A stretch of DNA of 64,000 nucleotides from NCBI RefSeq assembly GCF_000821185.2, contig NZ_CP050855.1:1674001-1738000 (forward strand). The letters run 5' to 3'. The position numbers and the translations under genes are program-made. Origin of the DNA: Serratia symbiotica (GTDB taxonomy: Bacteria; Pseudomonadota; Gammaproteobacteria; Enterobacterales; Enterobacteriaceae). The stretch's first letter is position 1. Each line of letters begins with the position of its first letter. Under the pieces are notes generated by a model that did no database searches, was not told where the DNA came from, and worked only from the letters and a program-made list of their open reading frames with translations. Shown here piece after piece: positions 9,097 to 17,249 of the stretch.

Positions 9097-10017
9097 ATGA
9101 GTATACTCGCCCTCGCTGAAGTAAAATCCTTCCTGCTGGCATTGCAGGATGGCATCTGCACGCAACTAGCCCAAGCCGACGGCAGTGCCGTTTTCACCGA
9201 AGACCAATGGACGCGTGAAGAAGGCGGCGGCGGCCGTAGCCGCGTACTGGCTAACGGCACGGTGTTCGAACAAGCAGGGGTAAACTTTTCCCACGTATCC
9301 GGTGCCACGCTACCCGCATCCGCTACCGCGCACCGCCCTGAACTGGCCGGGCGCAGCTTCCAAGCACTGGGGGTATCGCTGGTGGTTCATCCGCTCAGCC
9401 CTTACATTCCCACCAGCCACGCCAACGTGCGTTTCTTTATCGCCGAAAAACCGGGTGAAGATGCGGTGTGGTGGTTCGGTGGTGGCTTTGACTTGACACC
9501 ATTCTACGGCTTTAAAGAGGACGCAGTACACTGGCACCGTACCGCCCAGCGGCTGTGCGCCCCTTTCGGCAATGAGGTCTATGCCAAATACAAAAAATGG
9601 TGTGATGATTACTTTTTTATCAAACACCGTAACGAAGCACGTGGCATCGGCGGCCTGTTCTATGACGACCTGAACACGCCAGACTTTAACCACTGCTTCG
9701 CCTTTACCCGCGCGGTAGGTGAAGGCTTCCTTGACGCCTATCTGCCAATCGTCGAAAAGCGCAAAACGCTGGGCTGGGGTGAGCGTGAACGCCAATTCCA
9801 ACTGTATCGCCGTAGTCGCTACGTGGAGTTCAACTTGGTGTGGGATCGCGGCACACTGTTCGGGTTACAAACCGGCGGCCGTACCGAGTCGATTCTGATG
9901 TCGATGCCGCCGCTGGTACGCTGGGAATACCACTACCAACCGCCAGACGATAGTCATGAAGCGGCGCTGTACCGCGATTTCCTGCCAGTGCGCAACTGGC
10001 TAATGGATCCTGAATGA
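9097..10017 (+). CDS. hemF: Oxygen-dependent coproporphyrinogen III oxidase
   Basis: A cytoplasmic enzyme that uses oxygen to turn coproporphyrinogen III into protoporphyrinogen IX in heme synthesis. It has 306 residues, against 299 in E. coli. Conserved segments include [81 protein letters not shown] and [11 protein letters not shown]. Its stop overlaps the start of yaiI (ATGA), suggesting coupled translation. A TATACT hexamer lies at 9053-9058, just after a dispersed repeat, and could be its -10 element, but no good -35 is seen. Confidence 0.97.
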   Translation: MSILALAEVKSFLLALQDGICTQLAQADGSAVFTEDQWTREEGGGGRSRVLANGTVFEQAGVNFSHVSGATLPASATAHRPELAGRSFQALGVSLVVHPLSPYIPTSHANVRFFIAEKPGEDAVWWFGGGFDLTPFYGFKEDAVHWHRTAQRLCAPFGNEVYAKYKKWCDDYFFIKHRNEARGIGGLFYDDLNTPDFNHCFAFTRAVGEGFLDAYLPIVEKRKTLGWGERERQFQLYRRSRYVEFNLVWDRGTLFGLQTGGRTESILMSMPPLVRWEYHYQPPDDSHEAALYRDFLPVRNWLMDPE

Positions 10018-10469
10018 TACAGATTTGGGTCGATGCGGACGCCTGCCCGAAGGTGATCAAGGATGTACTTTTCCGCGCAGCCGATCGCACTGCCATGCCG
10101 ATAACGCTGGTGGCCAACCAGCCATTGAAGACACCACCGTCGAAATTTATTCGCAGCCTGCAAGTGGCGGCGGGTTTTGACGTAGCGGATAACGCGATCG
10201 TACACCGCTGCGAGAAAGGCGATCTGGTGATCACCGCTGACATCCCGTTGGCGGCACAGGTGATAGAAAAAGGCGCATTTGCGTTGAACCCGCGTGGCGA
10301 ACGCTACACGCCCGATACTATCCGCGAGCGCCTCAACATGCGCGACTTTATCGACACCCTGCGCTCCAGCGGCATCCAAACCGGTGGCCCTAACGCGCTC
10401 AACCAGCGGAACCGTCAGCAGTTTGCCAACGAACTGGACAAATGGCTGCAACAGGTGAAACGCTCGTAG
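10014..10469 (+). CDS. yaiI: YaiI/YqxD family protein (DUF188, UPF0178)
   Basis: A 151-residue cytoplasmic protein of the DUF188 family. The N-terminal [20 protein letters not shown] block, with conserved acidic residues, and the [11 protein letters not shown] block resemble the PIN/NYN nuclease-like fold. Biochemical function is not established. It is near-identical in layout to E. coli YaiI (152 residues). It overlaps hemF by four bases; this pairing differs from E. coli, where yaiI lies elsewhere. Confidence 0.93.
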   Translation: MIQIWVDADACPKVIKDVLFRAADRTAMPITLVANQPLKTPPSKFIRSLQVAAGFDVADNAIVHRCEKGDLVITADIPLAAQVIEKGAFALNPRGERYTPDTIRERLNMRDFIDTLRSSGIQTGGPNALNQRNRQQFANELDKWLQQVKRS

Positions 10470-10625
10470 TGGCGCACGCCCTGCTATACAAACTGCAACG
10501 TTACGCTTACTTTGAGGCCATTCCTCGATAGCATTAAACATGCCCTAATCATGTTTTTAACCGGGAAATGAAAACGCCATTTAACCATCAATACCGACAC
10601 TTCTGCACTATCCGCCCACTTTATA

Positions 10626-10712
10626 CCCTAAGGATCTATCCCATTAGGCTTTAAGTGACTGGGGTGAGCGAGGAAAGCTAACGCACAGGCAACTTGAAGT
10701 ATGACGGGTATA
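10626..10712 (+). repeat. ERIC fragment joined to a solo end of the ~150-bp repeat
   Basis: The segment from about 10651 (aagtgactggggtgagcgag) through aacttgaagtatgacgggta is the right half of an enterobacterial repetitive intergenic consensus (ERIC) element and contains most of the well-known ERIC2 primer site. Its left half is missing. In its place is ggatctatcccattaggctt (10634-10653), which matches the end of the ~150-bp repeat family. The rest of the 10470-10778 gap holds nothing recognisable apart from the terminator. Confidence 0.75.
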
Positions 10713-10734
10713 GATGTTTAAAGCCCCGTAAACA

Positions 10735-10755
10735 ACCGGCCCCGTAGGGGCCGGT
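10735..10755 (-). terminator. Terminator of the inverse autotransporter gene
   Basis: A 9-bp GC-rich stem, accggcccc-gta-ggggccggt, lies 24 bases past the stop of the minus-strand gene at 10779. Read in that direction the stem is followed by TTGTTTACG, a modest U tract. It is probably rho-independent. Confidence 0.6.
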
Positions 10756-10778
10756 CAGAGAGAAAGAGCGGTTAAAAG

Positions 10779-13700
10779 TTAAAGTTCGATTCGACATGCA
10801 ACAAGAACTTTATTATCCTCGTCACTGACGGCACTGATCCAGCCACGCCAATGACTCATAGCGATGACGTAATGTTTATTATCTTGATAGAGTTCAGATG
10901 ACCAGGTTGTGTCAGTAGGAGCCATGGTGATGCCCAAATAAGTACTCTGATCACCCCATTCACTCCACAGCGAACCTATCGTACCACGGCGCTGGTTTTG
11001 ACCTTCTGTCGCTGTTCCACCCAGTTGCAGGCGGGTGGGTAGACTGGCGCTCTGTTTGGCGCAGTAGCTGTTTGCATCAGGCCAGCTCATTCCGGTTGAA
11101 TTGTAGATATACCAATCACTCAGCTTAAAGGCGTAGCGGGACACCCTGGCTGGGTTGTTCTTGGCGGTTGCCGTAATGGTCACCTCGTTGGCATTGCCCT
11201 TGTCGGTAAAGCGCACCACGCCGTCTGCCGATACCGCTGTCCAGTCTGGGGCGCTGGTGCTCCAGTTATAGTCCTGTGCAGCCCCACCGTTCAACCTGAC
11301 AGTAAAGTACGCCCTCGTAAAGCCAGTTTTTGGGAAGCCGGCTGTTGGCGCAAATTCGTAGCCGTTCACCTGGATATCCTGCACAGCTGTCACGAACGCC
11401 TTCAGGGTCACGGTGGCATTCAGGTTGCCTACTGCTTTGCCATTAACCTGCGGGGTCACCTTGTAGCTGCCCGCCCGCGTTCCGCGCAATGTTGCCTGAT
11501 ATACCCCGTGGCCCTTATCCGTCACGGCGCTCAGGTTGACCTTATCGGTTGGCGTGCCGTCTGGGAGCATAAAGGTCACGTGGCTCAGCCCAGCGAGGGG
11601 GTTGCCATTGGCGTCCTGTGCGGTAAACGTCAGGGTGGCGCTATCCTGGCCGTCTGCGGTGATACTTTCGCGGTCGGCGACAAATTTTGAGTGCGCGCCA
11701 TCCGGCGTTTGACCTGCCTTCAGGGTCACGGTGGCATTCAGGTTGCCTACTGCTTTGCCATTAACCTGCGGGGTCACCTTGTAGCTGCCCGCCCGCGTTC
11801 CGCGCAATGTCGCCTGATATACCCCGTGGCCCTTATCCGTCACGGTGCTCAGGTTGACCTTATCGGTTGGCGTGCCGTCTGGGAGCATAAAGGTCACGTG
11901 GCTCAGCCCAGCGAGGGGGTTGCCATTGGCGTCCTGTGCGGTAAACGTCAGGGTGGCGCTATCCTGGCCGTCTGCGGTGATACTTTCGCGGTCGGCGACA
12001 AATTTTGAGTGCGCGCCATCCGGCGGCGAATAGCTGATCACCACCTGTGCCGCGCCCAACGTCAGGTTGCCCAGCACCGGCGTCAACGTGATGTTTTCCG
12101 CCTCGCTTCCCGCTGTCACCGTCACTTGATAGACCCCAGCCTGCTTTTGGGTTACCGCCGAGACGTGGGCTGATTTCAGTGCGCTGACAGCCATGTGGAT
12201 GTCGGCAAGCGGCATCTCTAGCGGCTGGCCTTGCATGTCTTTCAGCACCAGGGTCAGCAACTGGCTGCTTTTTCCGTCTGCCGTCAAGGTGCTGTGGCGG
12301 GGCGTCAAGGTGCTGCTGTTGGCGTCAATCAGTGGGGCTTGCACCGTTACCCGGGTTTCGCTCGGATCCGAGGTATTGCCCTGGCTGTCTACGGCGACAC
12401 CGCTGACGGTGTAATGGTTGACGCCCGGTTTGAACTGATAGGCGGGCAACACCAGGCTATAGTCCTGGGCGCTGTCCTGAACGATTTTGCCGCCTGCTGC
12501 CAACAGCGCCGGGGCTGACCAATCGATACGCGCTAGCGCGTGACTGCTGGTGACCGAGACTTCCAGGGATTTTTTCTCCCCACCATAGCCGGTCACCTGC
12601 GATGCGGTATGCAGGCGGAGCAGTTCCTTCTTGCGGTACGCCAGGATAATGTTGTTATTTCTCTCCACCAGGGCGTAGTGGCTGCCTGCCAGGCTGCGCA
12701 TTGCCGCCACGGCAGTGGGATTGATCTGCTGCTGCCATGGCATACCCAGTTGGTAGTGCATCTCGACCCCCAGCCGGGTGTCATTTTCTCCCGATTTCCC
12801 TTGACGCTGTGCGACGCTGAAGGCCAGCAGCGGCACCGGAGTGTATTCAATCCCGGCGGTGAAAGCATACGGGCTGCGTTGGCGCTGGTCTTTGCCAAAC
12901 AGCGCTACCTCATCGCCGTGGTACTGCTCATAGCTTAGCCTGCCACCCAGTTGCGGCAGTGCCGGCAGCCACGCCTGGGCGCGGATGTCCCAACCGTTGG
13001 CCGGGCGCGCTTCATAATCCGTCAACTCAGGTGCGTCTCTCCAGCCGGTCAGGCGCTGATAGCCATTGGCGCTCAGTTTCAGGAAATCGTGCCAATATTC
13101 CACCCCCAGCCCGATACGGGCATGGTCACGCGACAGGTCATAATCAGTAAAGAAATTGGCACCGAGCATATAACGGGGCGCAAAGTGGCGCAGCCCGGCA
13201 CCGAGGTTAAGCTGGGTACGCTCATCGGTGCGGTGCAGGCTGCCCTGGGAGAAGAGCAGGTTGTCGCCCTGGTCATACAGCGGAGCCAGCAGGTCAAACT
13301 GCGAGTTTTTCAGCGAGAAGTGCTTATCCGCGCCCAACTGCACACGGGCGGTGCCGAAGCGGCTCAGCCACTGTTGCAACTGACCACTGGCTGCGCCGGT
13401 CGCCATCCCGCGCGCCATGGCAGCGGCGGCCTCGCCGTTCGGGTGGTTTGCCAGGAAACTGCCTGCCTGTGATGCCACCCCGGCAACCCGTTGTGCCGGG
13501 TCATCGGCCGCTGGCGCTACTGCCGGTTCATCGTGCCACTGCACCTGCGGCAAGGGGGCGATGGGCACGTCGAGTTCATCGCCGGGTTGCAGGTGGTCAA
13601 AGCCATGGGCGAAGGTACGCAATTGATTAAGCTGGCGCAGTGCCGCCGGGGTGAGGTGGTATTTTTGCGCCACAGAGTCAACGGTTTCGCCGTCTGCCAG

Positions 13701-13892
13701 GCGGTAGGTCTGGGTGTGGAGCAGGGGCGGTGTGGGTGGGGAAGGGAAGACATGCTGACCGCTGTCTACGCCAGCGATGGCCGGAGTGAAAGCCACCGCC
13801 AGCGGCAAGGCTGCCTGAATAGCTATGGTAACCCAGGCCACCCGCCGCAGGCAAGACGAAGGAACATCACTACAAAAGAGTCTATTCTTCAT
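10779..13892 (-). CDS. Inverse autotransporter adhesin, intimin/invasin family
   Basis: A surface-anchored adhesin of 1037 residues from ATG 13892 (GGTGA precedes it; a GTG three codons upstream is also possible). In residues counted from that upstream GTG, the order is: signal peptide to ~43 (AIA-G), LysM domain ~64-113 (TYRLADGETVDSVAQKYHL), inverse-autotransporter beta-barrel ~150-430, Ig-like (Big) domains ~440-625, two almost identical 106-residue invasin-type Ig repeats 627-730 and 733-836, a further Ig-like domain ~840-930, and a C-type-lectin-like cap ~930-1040 with Cys at 947 and 1036. The barrel sits N-terminal and the passenger C-terminal, as in invasin/intimin. The binding target is unknown. 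It is flanked by ERIC and IS remnants, consistent with an accessory locus. Confidence 0.92.
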   Translation of the reverse strand: MKNRLFCSDVPSSCLRRVAWVTIAIQAALPLAVAFTPAIAGVDSGQHVFPSPPTPPLLHTQTYRLADGETVDSVAQKYHLTPAALRQLNQLRTFAHGFDHLQPGDELDVPIAPLPQVQWHDEPAVAPAADDPAQRVAGVASQAGSFLANHPNGEAAAAMARGMATGAASGQLQQWLSRFGTARVQLGADKHFSLKNSQFDLLAPLYDQGDNLLFSQGSLHRTDERTQLNLGAGLRHFAPRYMLGANFFTDYDLSRDHARIGLGVEYWHDFLKLSANGYQRLTGWRDAPELTDYEARPANGWDIRAQAWLPALPQLGGRLSYEQYHGDEVALFGKDQRQRSPYAFTAGIEYTPVPLLAFSVAQRQGKSGENDTRLGVEMHYQLGMPWQQQINPTAVAAMRSLAGSHYALVERNNNIILAYRKKELLRLHTASQVTGYGGEKKSLEVSVTSSHALARIDWSAPALLAAGGKIVQDSAQDYSLVLPAYQFKPGVNHYTVSGVAVDSQGNTSDPSETRVTVQAPLIDANSSTLTPRHSTLTADGKSSQLLTLVLKDMQGQPLEMPLADIHMAVSALKSAHVSAVTQKQAGVYQVTVTAGSEAENITLTPVLGNLTLGAAQVVISYSPPDGAHSKFVADRESITADGQDSATLTFTAQDANGNPLAGLSHVTFMLPDGTPTDKVNLSTVTDKGHGVYQATLRGTRAGSYKVTPQVNGKAVGNLNATVTLKAGQTPDGAHSKFVADRESITADGQDSATLTFTAQDANGNPLAGLSHVTFMLPDGTPTDKVNLSAVTDKGHGVYQATLRGTRAGSYKVTPQVNGKAVGNLNATVTLKAFVTAVQDIQVNGYEFAPTAGFPKTGFTRAYFTVRLNGGAAQDYNWSTSAPDWTAVSADGVVRFTDKGNANEVTITATAKNNPARVSRYAFKLSDWYIYNSTGMSWPDANSYCAKQSASLPTRLQLGGTATEGQNQRRGTIGSLWSEWGDQSTYLGITMAPTDTTWSSELYQDNKHYVIAMSHWRGWISAVSDEDNKVLVACRIEL
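11401..12025 (-). repeat. 318-bp tandem repeat inside the adhesin gene
   Basis: Two copies of an ~307-bp block (11401-11707 and 11719-12025), period 318 bp, encode the duplicated Ig domains. By eye only two base differences occur, giving one Thr/Ala change in VNLS[T/A]VTDK and one silent change. Such near-identity points to a recent duplication or ongoing gene conversion. Confidence 0.9.
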
Positions 13893-14075
13893 TATATTCA
13901 CCAGATAGATGGATAATAATTAGAAGCTTTCGTAATGGCTGGGTTTGCTATAAAAGAGACAGGGGACCCCCACTCCGGTAGTCGCGAGCCTAAACAGCCA
14001 ATAAGCAGTGATGCATTATAAGTCGATCTGTATTTGAAAAATTTAAACGATCAATAAACAAATATTAATTTACTT

Positions 14076-14264
14076 CGTAACCGAACAGTGAACCGGCGTT
14101 GTGTAATTAAAATAATATAATAAGCGGGCGGATATTAACGTAACCGAACGGCGAACTCGCGTTATGTGATTAAAATAATGTAATAAGCGGGCGGATATTA
14201 ACGTAACCGAACGGTGAACCCACGTTGTATGATTAAAATAATGTAATAAGCGGGCGGATATTAA
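14076..14264 (+). repeat. Three 63-bp tandem repeats resembling the IS66 end
   Basis: Units start at 14076, 14139 and 14202, each beginning cgtaaccgaac and closing with aataagcgggcggatattaa. They are exactly 63 bp each and differ at a handful of positions in the middle. The beginning of each unit (GTAACCGAACGGCGAACTC) matches the outward end of the right IS66 terminus at 15214-15232 (GTAACCGTCCGGCGAACTC on the minus strand). The array abuts the tnpC remnant, so it occupies the place of the left inverted repeat. It is non-coding, with stops in all frames. Confidence 0.85.
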
Positions 14265-14272
14265 CTGAAGCT

Positions 14273-14634
14273 GTTTTCGGCGTAGGGTAATAGCTACTGG
14301 AGCCTATTGTAGGGCCAGGTGGGGAAGAGAGCCAACACATCACGCAACCAAACGTAAGGGGCGTGGCCGTTGAGCTTGGCGGTTTCCAACAGACTCAGAA
14401 TAGCCGCCACAACTCGAAGAACTTGCGCCGAGCGTGCGCCAAACCCCCGGCGTCAACCGCCTGGCCGCTGTCGAACAACGTCTGGTAACCGGCATAACCG
14501 TCCACCACCAGGGTAGCGCACTAGCCCTCAAGCACATCGCGGGCATACTGACCACTGCGCCCCGGTTGGCAGTCATAAAACACTATCTCCCGCTCGGCAC
14601 TCCGTGCGGTGATATAGGCCCATCGATAACCGTG
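14273..14634 (-). pseudogene. IS66 transposase TnpC, 3' remnant
   Basis: This is the last part of the IS66 DDE transposase. It carries the typical segments YDCQPGRSGQYARDVLEG, LVVDGYAGYQTLFD, ARRKFFELWRLF, ETAKLNGHAPYVWLRDVLALFPTWP and the closing LLPYAEN. In-frame stops follow DVLEG, RLF and NRLQ, and a frameshift separates RLF from ETAKLN. About two thirds of the gene upstream, including the zinc-finger and first Asp regions, is missing; the remnant is fused to tnpB. Confidence 0.85.
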
Positions 14635-14850
14635 GTGGCCCTGATGAAGACGGCGAAGACACCGCCAGCCTCCGTGCTTGTCCCAGCGCAGGACTTTGCT
14701 GCGTGAGCGTGCCTTGTTGCAAAAGACACAAGCGGCTTCCCCTTGCCAGGGTTGGTGCAGAGGGTCGGTAACGTATTGCGTCAGGGTATCGATACCCCGG
14801 CGCATATCGACCGGTTCCCGCGCCAGACAGATGTGCGGCGGCGTTAACAT
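14635..14850 (-). pseudogene. IS66 accessory protein TnpB (Orf2), 3' end deleted
   Basis: A gene for the IS66 Orf2 protein starting at ATG 14850, overlapping the end of tnpA as is normal in this family. The first ~72 residues are recognisable (LAREPVDMRRGIDTL, ACVFCNKARSRSKVLRWDKHGGW, RRLHQG). The frame then runs straight into TnpC sequence (AYITARSAEREIVFYD) and stops at 14521, so an internal deletion fused the two genes. Confidence 0.82.
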
Positions 14851-15147
14851 AGGGACAAGGCCTGCATCACGGCCGGCAACTGAGCGGGAAGACAGTTGAC
14901 CGAACATTCGTTGGGGAGGTTGAGGGTCACCGTGTCGACGTCGTTATTCCCAGGCATAACCCGGCGTGCAGGAATAAAGGCTGCGGGAATAGCCACAGTA
15001 GCGTCATCGTGATGATGGTTGAGCCAGTAATAAAAGGTGGCCGGGTTGAAATCATGCTGCCGACATAGAGTGCTATTTAGTTAATCCGCTGTGTTGCCAG
15101 GCGTCGAGAGGCTGTTGCCGTTCACGGTGAGAATACCGTTTTACCAT
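14844..15147 (-). pseudogene. IS66 accessory protein TnpA (Orf1), frameshifted
   Basis: It starts at ATG 15147 (MVKRYSHRERQQPLDAWQHSG) with an early stop (LTK*), then a frameshift into LCRQHDFNPATFYYWLNHH, the helix-turn-helix part typical of IS66 Orf1. It ends at TAA 14844-14846, overlapping the tnpB start. It is non-functional because of the stop and the shift. Confidence 0.78.
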
Positions 15148-15307
15148 GCTTCACCTCAGGGACGTTGCATTGAGTGAGGGCAGCATGTGGCAGTAGAGTT
15201 TTGTTAACAATATGAGTTCGCCGGACGGTTACATGCTGCCAACAGAGAGGGCGGAGGGGAAAAGATTCATTGAAATCCCAATGAAATCATAGAATAACAA
15301 TAAACTA

Positions 15308-15580
15308 GAGAGCGTTCATAATTCTGTGTCACGTTAAAAAATCATCACAACGTAATCACTTTATCGAGGCGACCCTCAAAATAAATCGCCAACTGAGACA
15401 ATGTCAAATTCCAGCTCTGGATCGGCATTGTCCATTTTTCTTGTGCATTCATTAATCCTAGATAAAGTAGCTTCAACAGACTGTTTTCATTCAGGCATGC
15501 GCCTTTAGTTTTTGTCAGTTTCCTGAACTGACTGTGCACGGATTCAATCGCATTCGTCGTATAAATCACGTTTGGTATCG
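15308..15580 (-). pseudogene. IS256-family transposase, C-terminal fragment with IS end
   Basis: About 80 codons of an IS256-family (mutator-type) transposase C-terminus are present: VIYTTNAIESVHSQFRKLTK, LLKLLYLGLMNAQEKWTMPI, LAIYFEGRL. The element's terminal sequence, gagagcgttcataattctgt, lies at 15308-15327. Everything upstream of the VIYTTNAIES block, including the catalytic Asp residues, is gone. At the break the frame joins an unrelated decayed gene. Confidence 0.85.
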
Positions 15581-16137
15581 TCAGTGCTGGTTGCAACAGC
15601 GACCTTATTAGCGTATTCCCAAACGCAAACCGCATCTTTTAATTCATTAAAGCCAACAAAGTAAATATTGTAGTCACGCCCATCTTCCAAGCTTTCACTG
15701 ACTTCCACAAAAAAACGCCAAACTGATGGTTTTCTAGCCCGCTCACTATACGACGCACCATCAAAATCCATTTCCATCTGGCTTTCGAGAATAAATTTTT
15801 CTCGCTGAACTGCTTCTGTACCAGATACCAATAATGTTGCTGGCTTTCGGGGGGCTTTATGCTCATCACGGGCAAACCGGAAGGGAAGCCCCTCAATCGA
15901 CATAACTAACCGATTACTACCCTCACAGATAGTCAGCCAGCCATGTTCCAATGCAAGCAGCTTCAACTTATTTTTCTGTCTATCGAAACGCGTACAGCCT
16001 CGTGAATACCCAGAATCGTAGGTGGATTGCAGGTCATCTTAAGTTGTGTAACATTCTTCCAGCAACGCTTTTGCTAAGATATTTCAACGCTCTTCAGTAA
16101 GGACGTGTTCGAAGTGCTGAGGATGAGGGGTAGGCAT
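15581..16137 (-). pseudogene. Decayed gene of unknown function, truncated by IS256 fragment
   Basis: One continuous minus-strand frame from ATG 16137 begins MPTPHPQHFEHVLTEER, hits TGA, continues NILAKALLEECYTT, hits TAA, and then stays open for about 135 codons (DDLQSTYDSGYSRGCTRFDR…KDAVCVWEYA) until it runs into the IS256 piece. The two stops fall where a Trp (TGG) and a Gln (CAA) codon would need only single changes. I do not recognise the family. The composition is that of a small soluble protein with an even mix of charged residues. The 3' end is lost. Confidence 0.6.
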
Positions 16138-16444
16138 TATTACTTGGCCTATTTTCCGTATTCGTAAAACGAAATTTATGGTGAAATCACGAATTAGTCA
16201 AACCGGAAACGGAAAAATCCTAGAATTTGTCAAGCCCTTTCAGGCTCTGCATTCAGGGCCTGATATTTATAAGTGGCGTGTAGTCATGTGTGGCTAATCT
16301 TGAACCGAATTGAAAAAGAACAAAGCCGTGTTTGGCTTCCCATGGTCACGAGCCGATTTCAATCCTTGCAACAGTCCGGTTTTGCACTCGGCTTGGTTCG
16401 GCATCGGGTTTTCGCTTGGTGAGCTGAGTGGTTTCCCCGTTCTT
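16138..16444. other. IS-graveyard spacer, no gene recognised
   Basis: About 300 bases between two gene remnants. A short plus-strand frame (16310-16525) crosses into the recombinase stub on the other strand and has no family resemblance I can name. I see no repeat, terminator or promoter that I would defend. Confidence 0.4.
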
Positions 16445-16630
16445 TCATCTGCCAGAATGCACCATCAGTTCGGTTGCTATCACGAAAGCATTGACGCCAA
16501 TGTCTTCAATCGTTTTGTCGTCTAGCTCAAGGTTATGAGTTGCACAGTAATCTCGAGCCTGCTGAGGTTGGCGGCGATAACTATCCCCTTGAGCTTGACG
16601 AACATAGGAATACGCTTTAGGACTTCTCAT
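16445..16630 (-). pseudogene. Serine recombinase N-terminal stub
   Basis: From ATG 16630 the frame reads SPKAYSYVRQAQGDSYRRQ, then ARDYCATHNLELDDKTIEDIGVNAF. This is the start of a resolvase/invertase-type serine recombinase whose intact relatives read roughly AYSYVRFS…QAKGDSYRRQ…LGVSAFKG. The catalytic-serine area appears shortened by a few residues, and after GVNAF homology ends. The rest of the protein (catalytic core and DNA-binding domain) is missing, so it is a relic of a prophage or integrative element. Confidence 0.7.
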
Positions 16631-16859
16631 AATAGTCCCTTTGCTAGTGAGGTGTGCCAGTAAACCAAGGATAAAAATTCAGATGAGATCACCTTGTCAA
16701 AAACGCGGCACTTTTAACAACATCCACAACCATTGATTTTTATCACATTAGCCATGATATAATTAACATAATGATTATTATAAAATTTCATTGAAGTTTT
16801 CACGCTTTATGATCGCCTGTATGCTACAAACCTAATCAGACAGAACACGGTGAACCATC

Positions 16860-17249
16860 ATGACAAATCATGCAGAGCTTAAGCTCACCATGTACGGCCT
16901 TTCTCCTAAAAGCTGCGACACCATTAAAAAAGCCTGCCGCTGGCTGGAGGAACAAGGCATAGCCTATCAATTTCACGATTACCGCGCTGACGGGCTGGAG
17001 GAACAGCAGCTACGCGATTTTGTCGAGCGGCTAGGTTGGCAGCCACTGCTGAATACTCGCGGCACCACCTGGCGCAAGCTGGATGAAACGCAGCGTAACA
17101 CCTGTGATAACGCCGATGCCGCCATCGCGGTGATGCTGGCGCAACCGGCGATCATCAAACGGCCACTGCTGGACGACGGCCAGGGGCACACCCTGCTCGG
17201 TTTCAGTCCCAATAGCTATCAGCAATTTATCTCCGAGGTCACCGCATGA
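16860..17249 (+). CDS. yffB: ArsC/Spx-family protein YffB
   Basis: A 129-residue thioredoxin-fold protein of the ArsC/Spx/MgsR family; its exact reaction is unknown. It matches E. coli YffB ([67 protein letters not shown]). One cysteine is kept in the CxxC position (SCDTI); it has a somewhat longer N-terminus than E. coli. It overlaps dapE by four bases (ATGA), as in E. coli. A TATAAT hexamer at 16758-16763 could be its -10. acrD, which precedes it in E. coli, is replaced by mobile-element debris. Confidence 0.92.
   Translation: MTNHAELKLTMYGLSPKSCDTIKKACRWLEEQGIAYQFHDYRADGLEEQQLRDFVERLGWQPLLNTRGTTWRKLDETQRNTCDNADAAIAVMLAQPAIIKRPLLDDGQGHTLLGFSPNSYQQFISEVTA

Larger units (their letters stand above)
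14203..15232 (-). mobile_element. Degenerate IS66-family element
   Basis: The element keeps remnants of all three IS66 genes in order on the minus strand (tnpA, tnpB, tnpC) and matching ends. A deletion of most of tnpC and several stops and frameshifts make it non-functional. No 8-bp target duplication could be matched between the flanks, partly because the left end is repeated three times. Confidence 0.85.

Noticed and set aside
11691..12518. Plus-strand frames opposite the adhesin gene
   Set aside because: They are antisense shadows of the repetitive, GC-rich adhesin frame, duplicated exactly with the Ig repeats, and lack ribosome-binding sites.
14076..14264. Tandem repeats as a CRISPR array
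   Set aside because: The 63-bp units are contiguous with no unique spacers, and no cas genes are nearby; their content matches an IS end.
16310..16525. 71-residue plus-strand frame in the IS graveyard
   Set aside because: It overlaps the serine recombinase stub on the minus strand and has no start signal or known motif.
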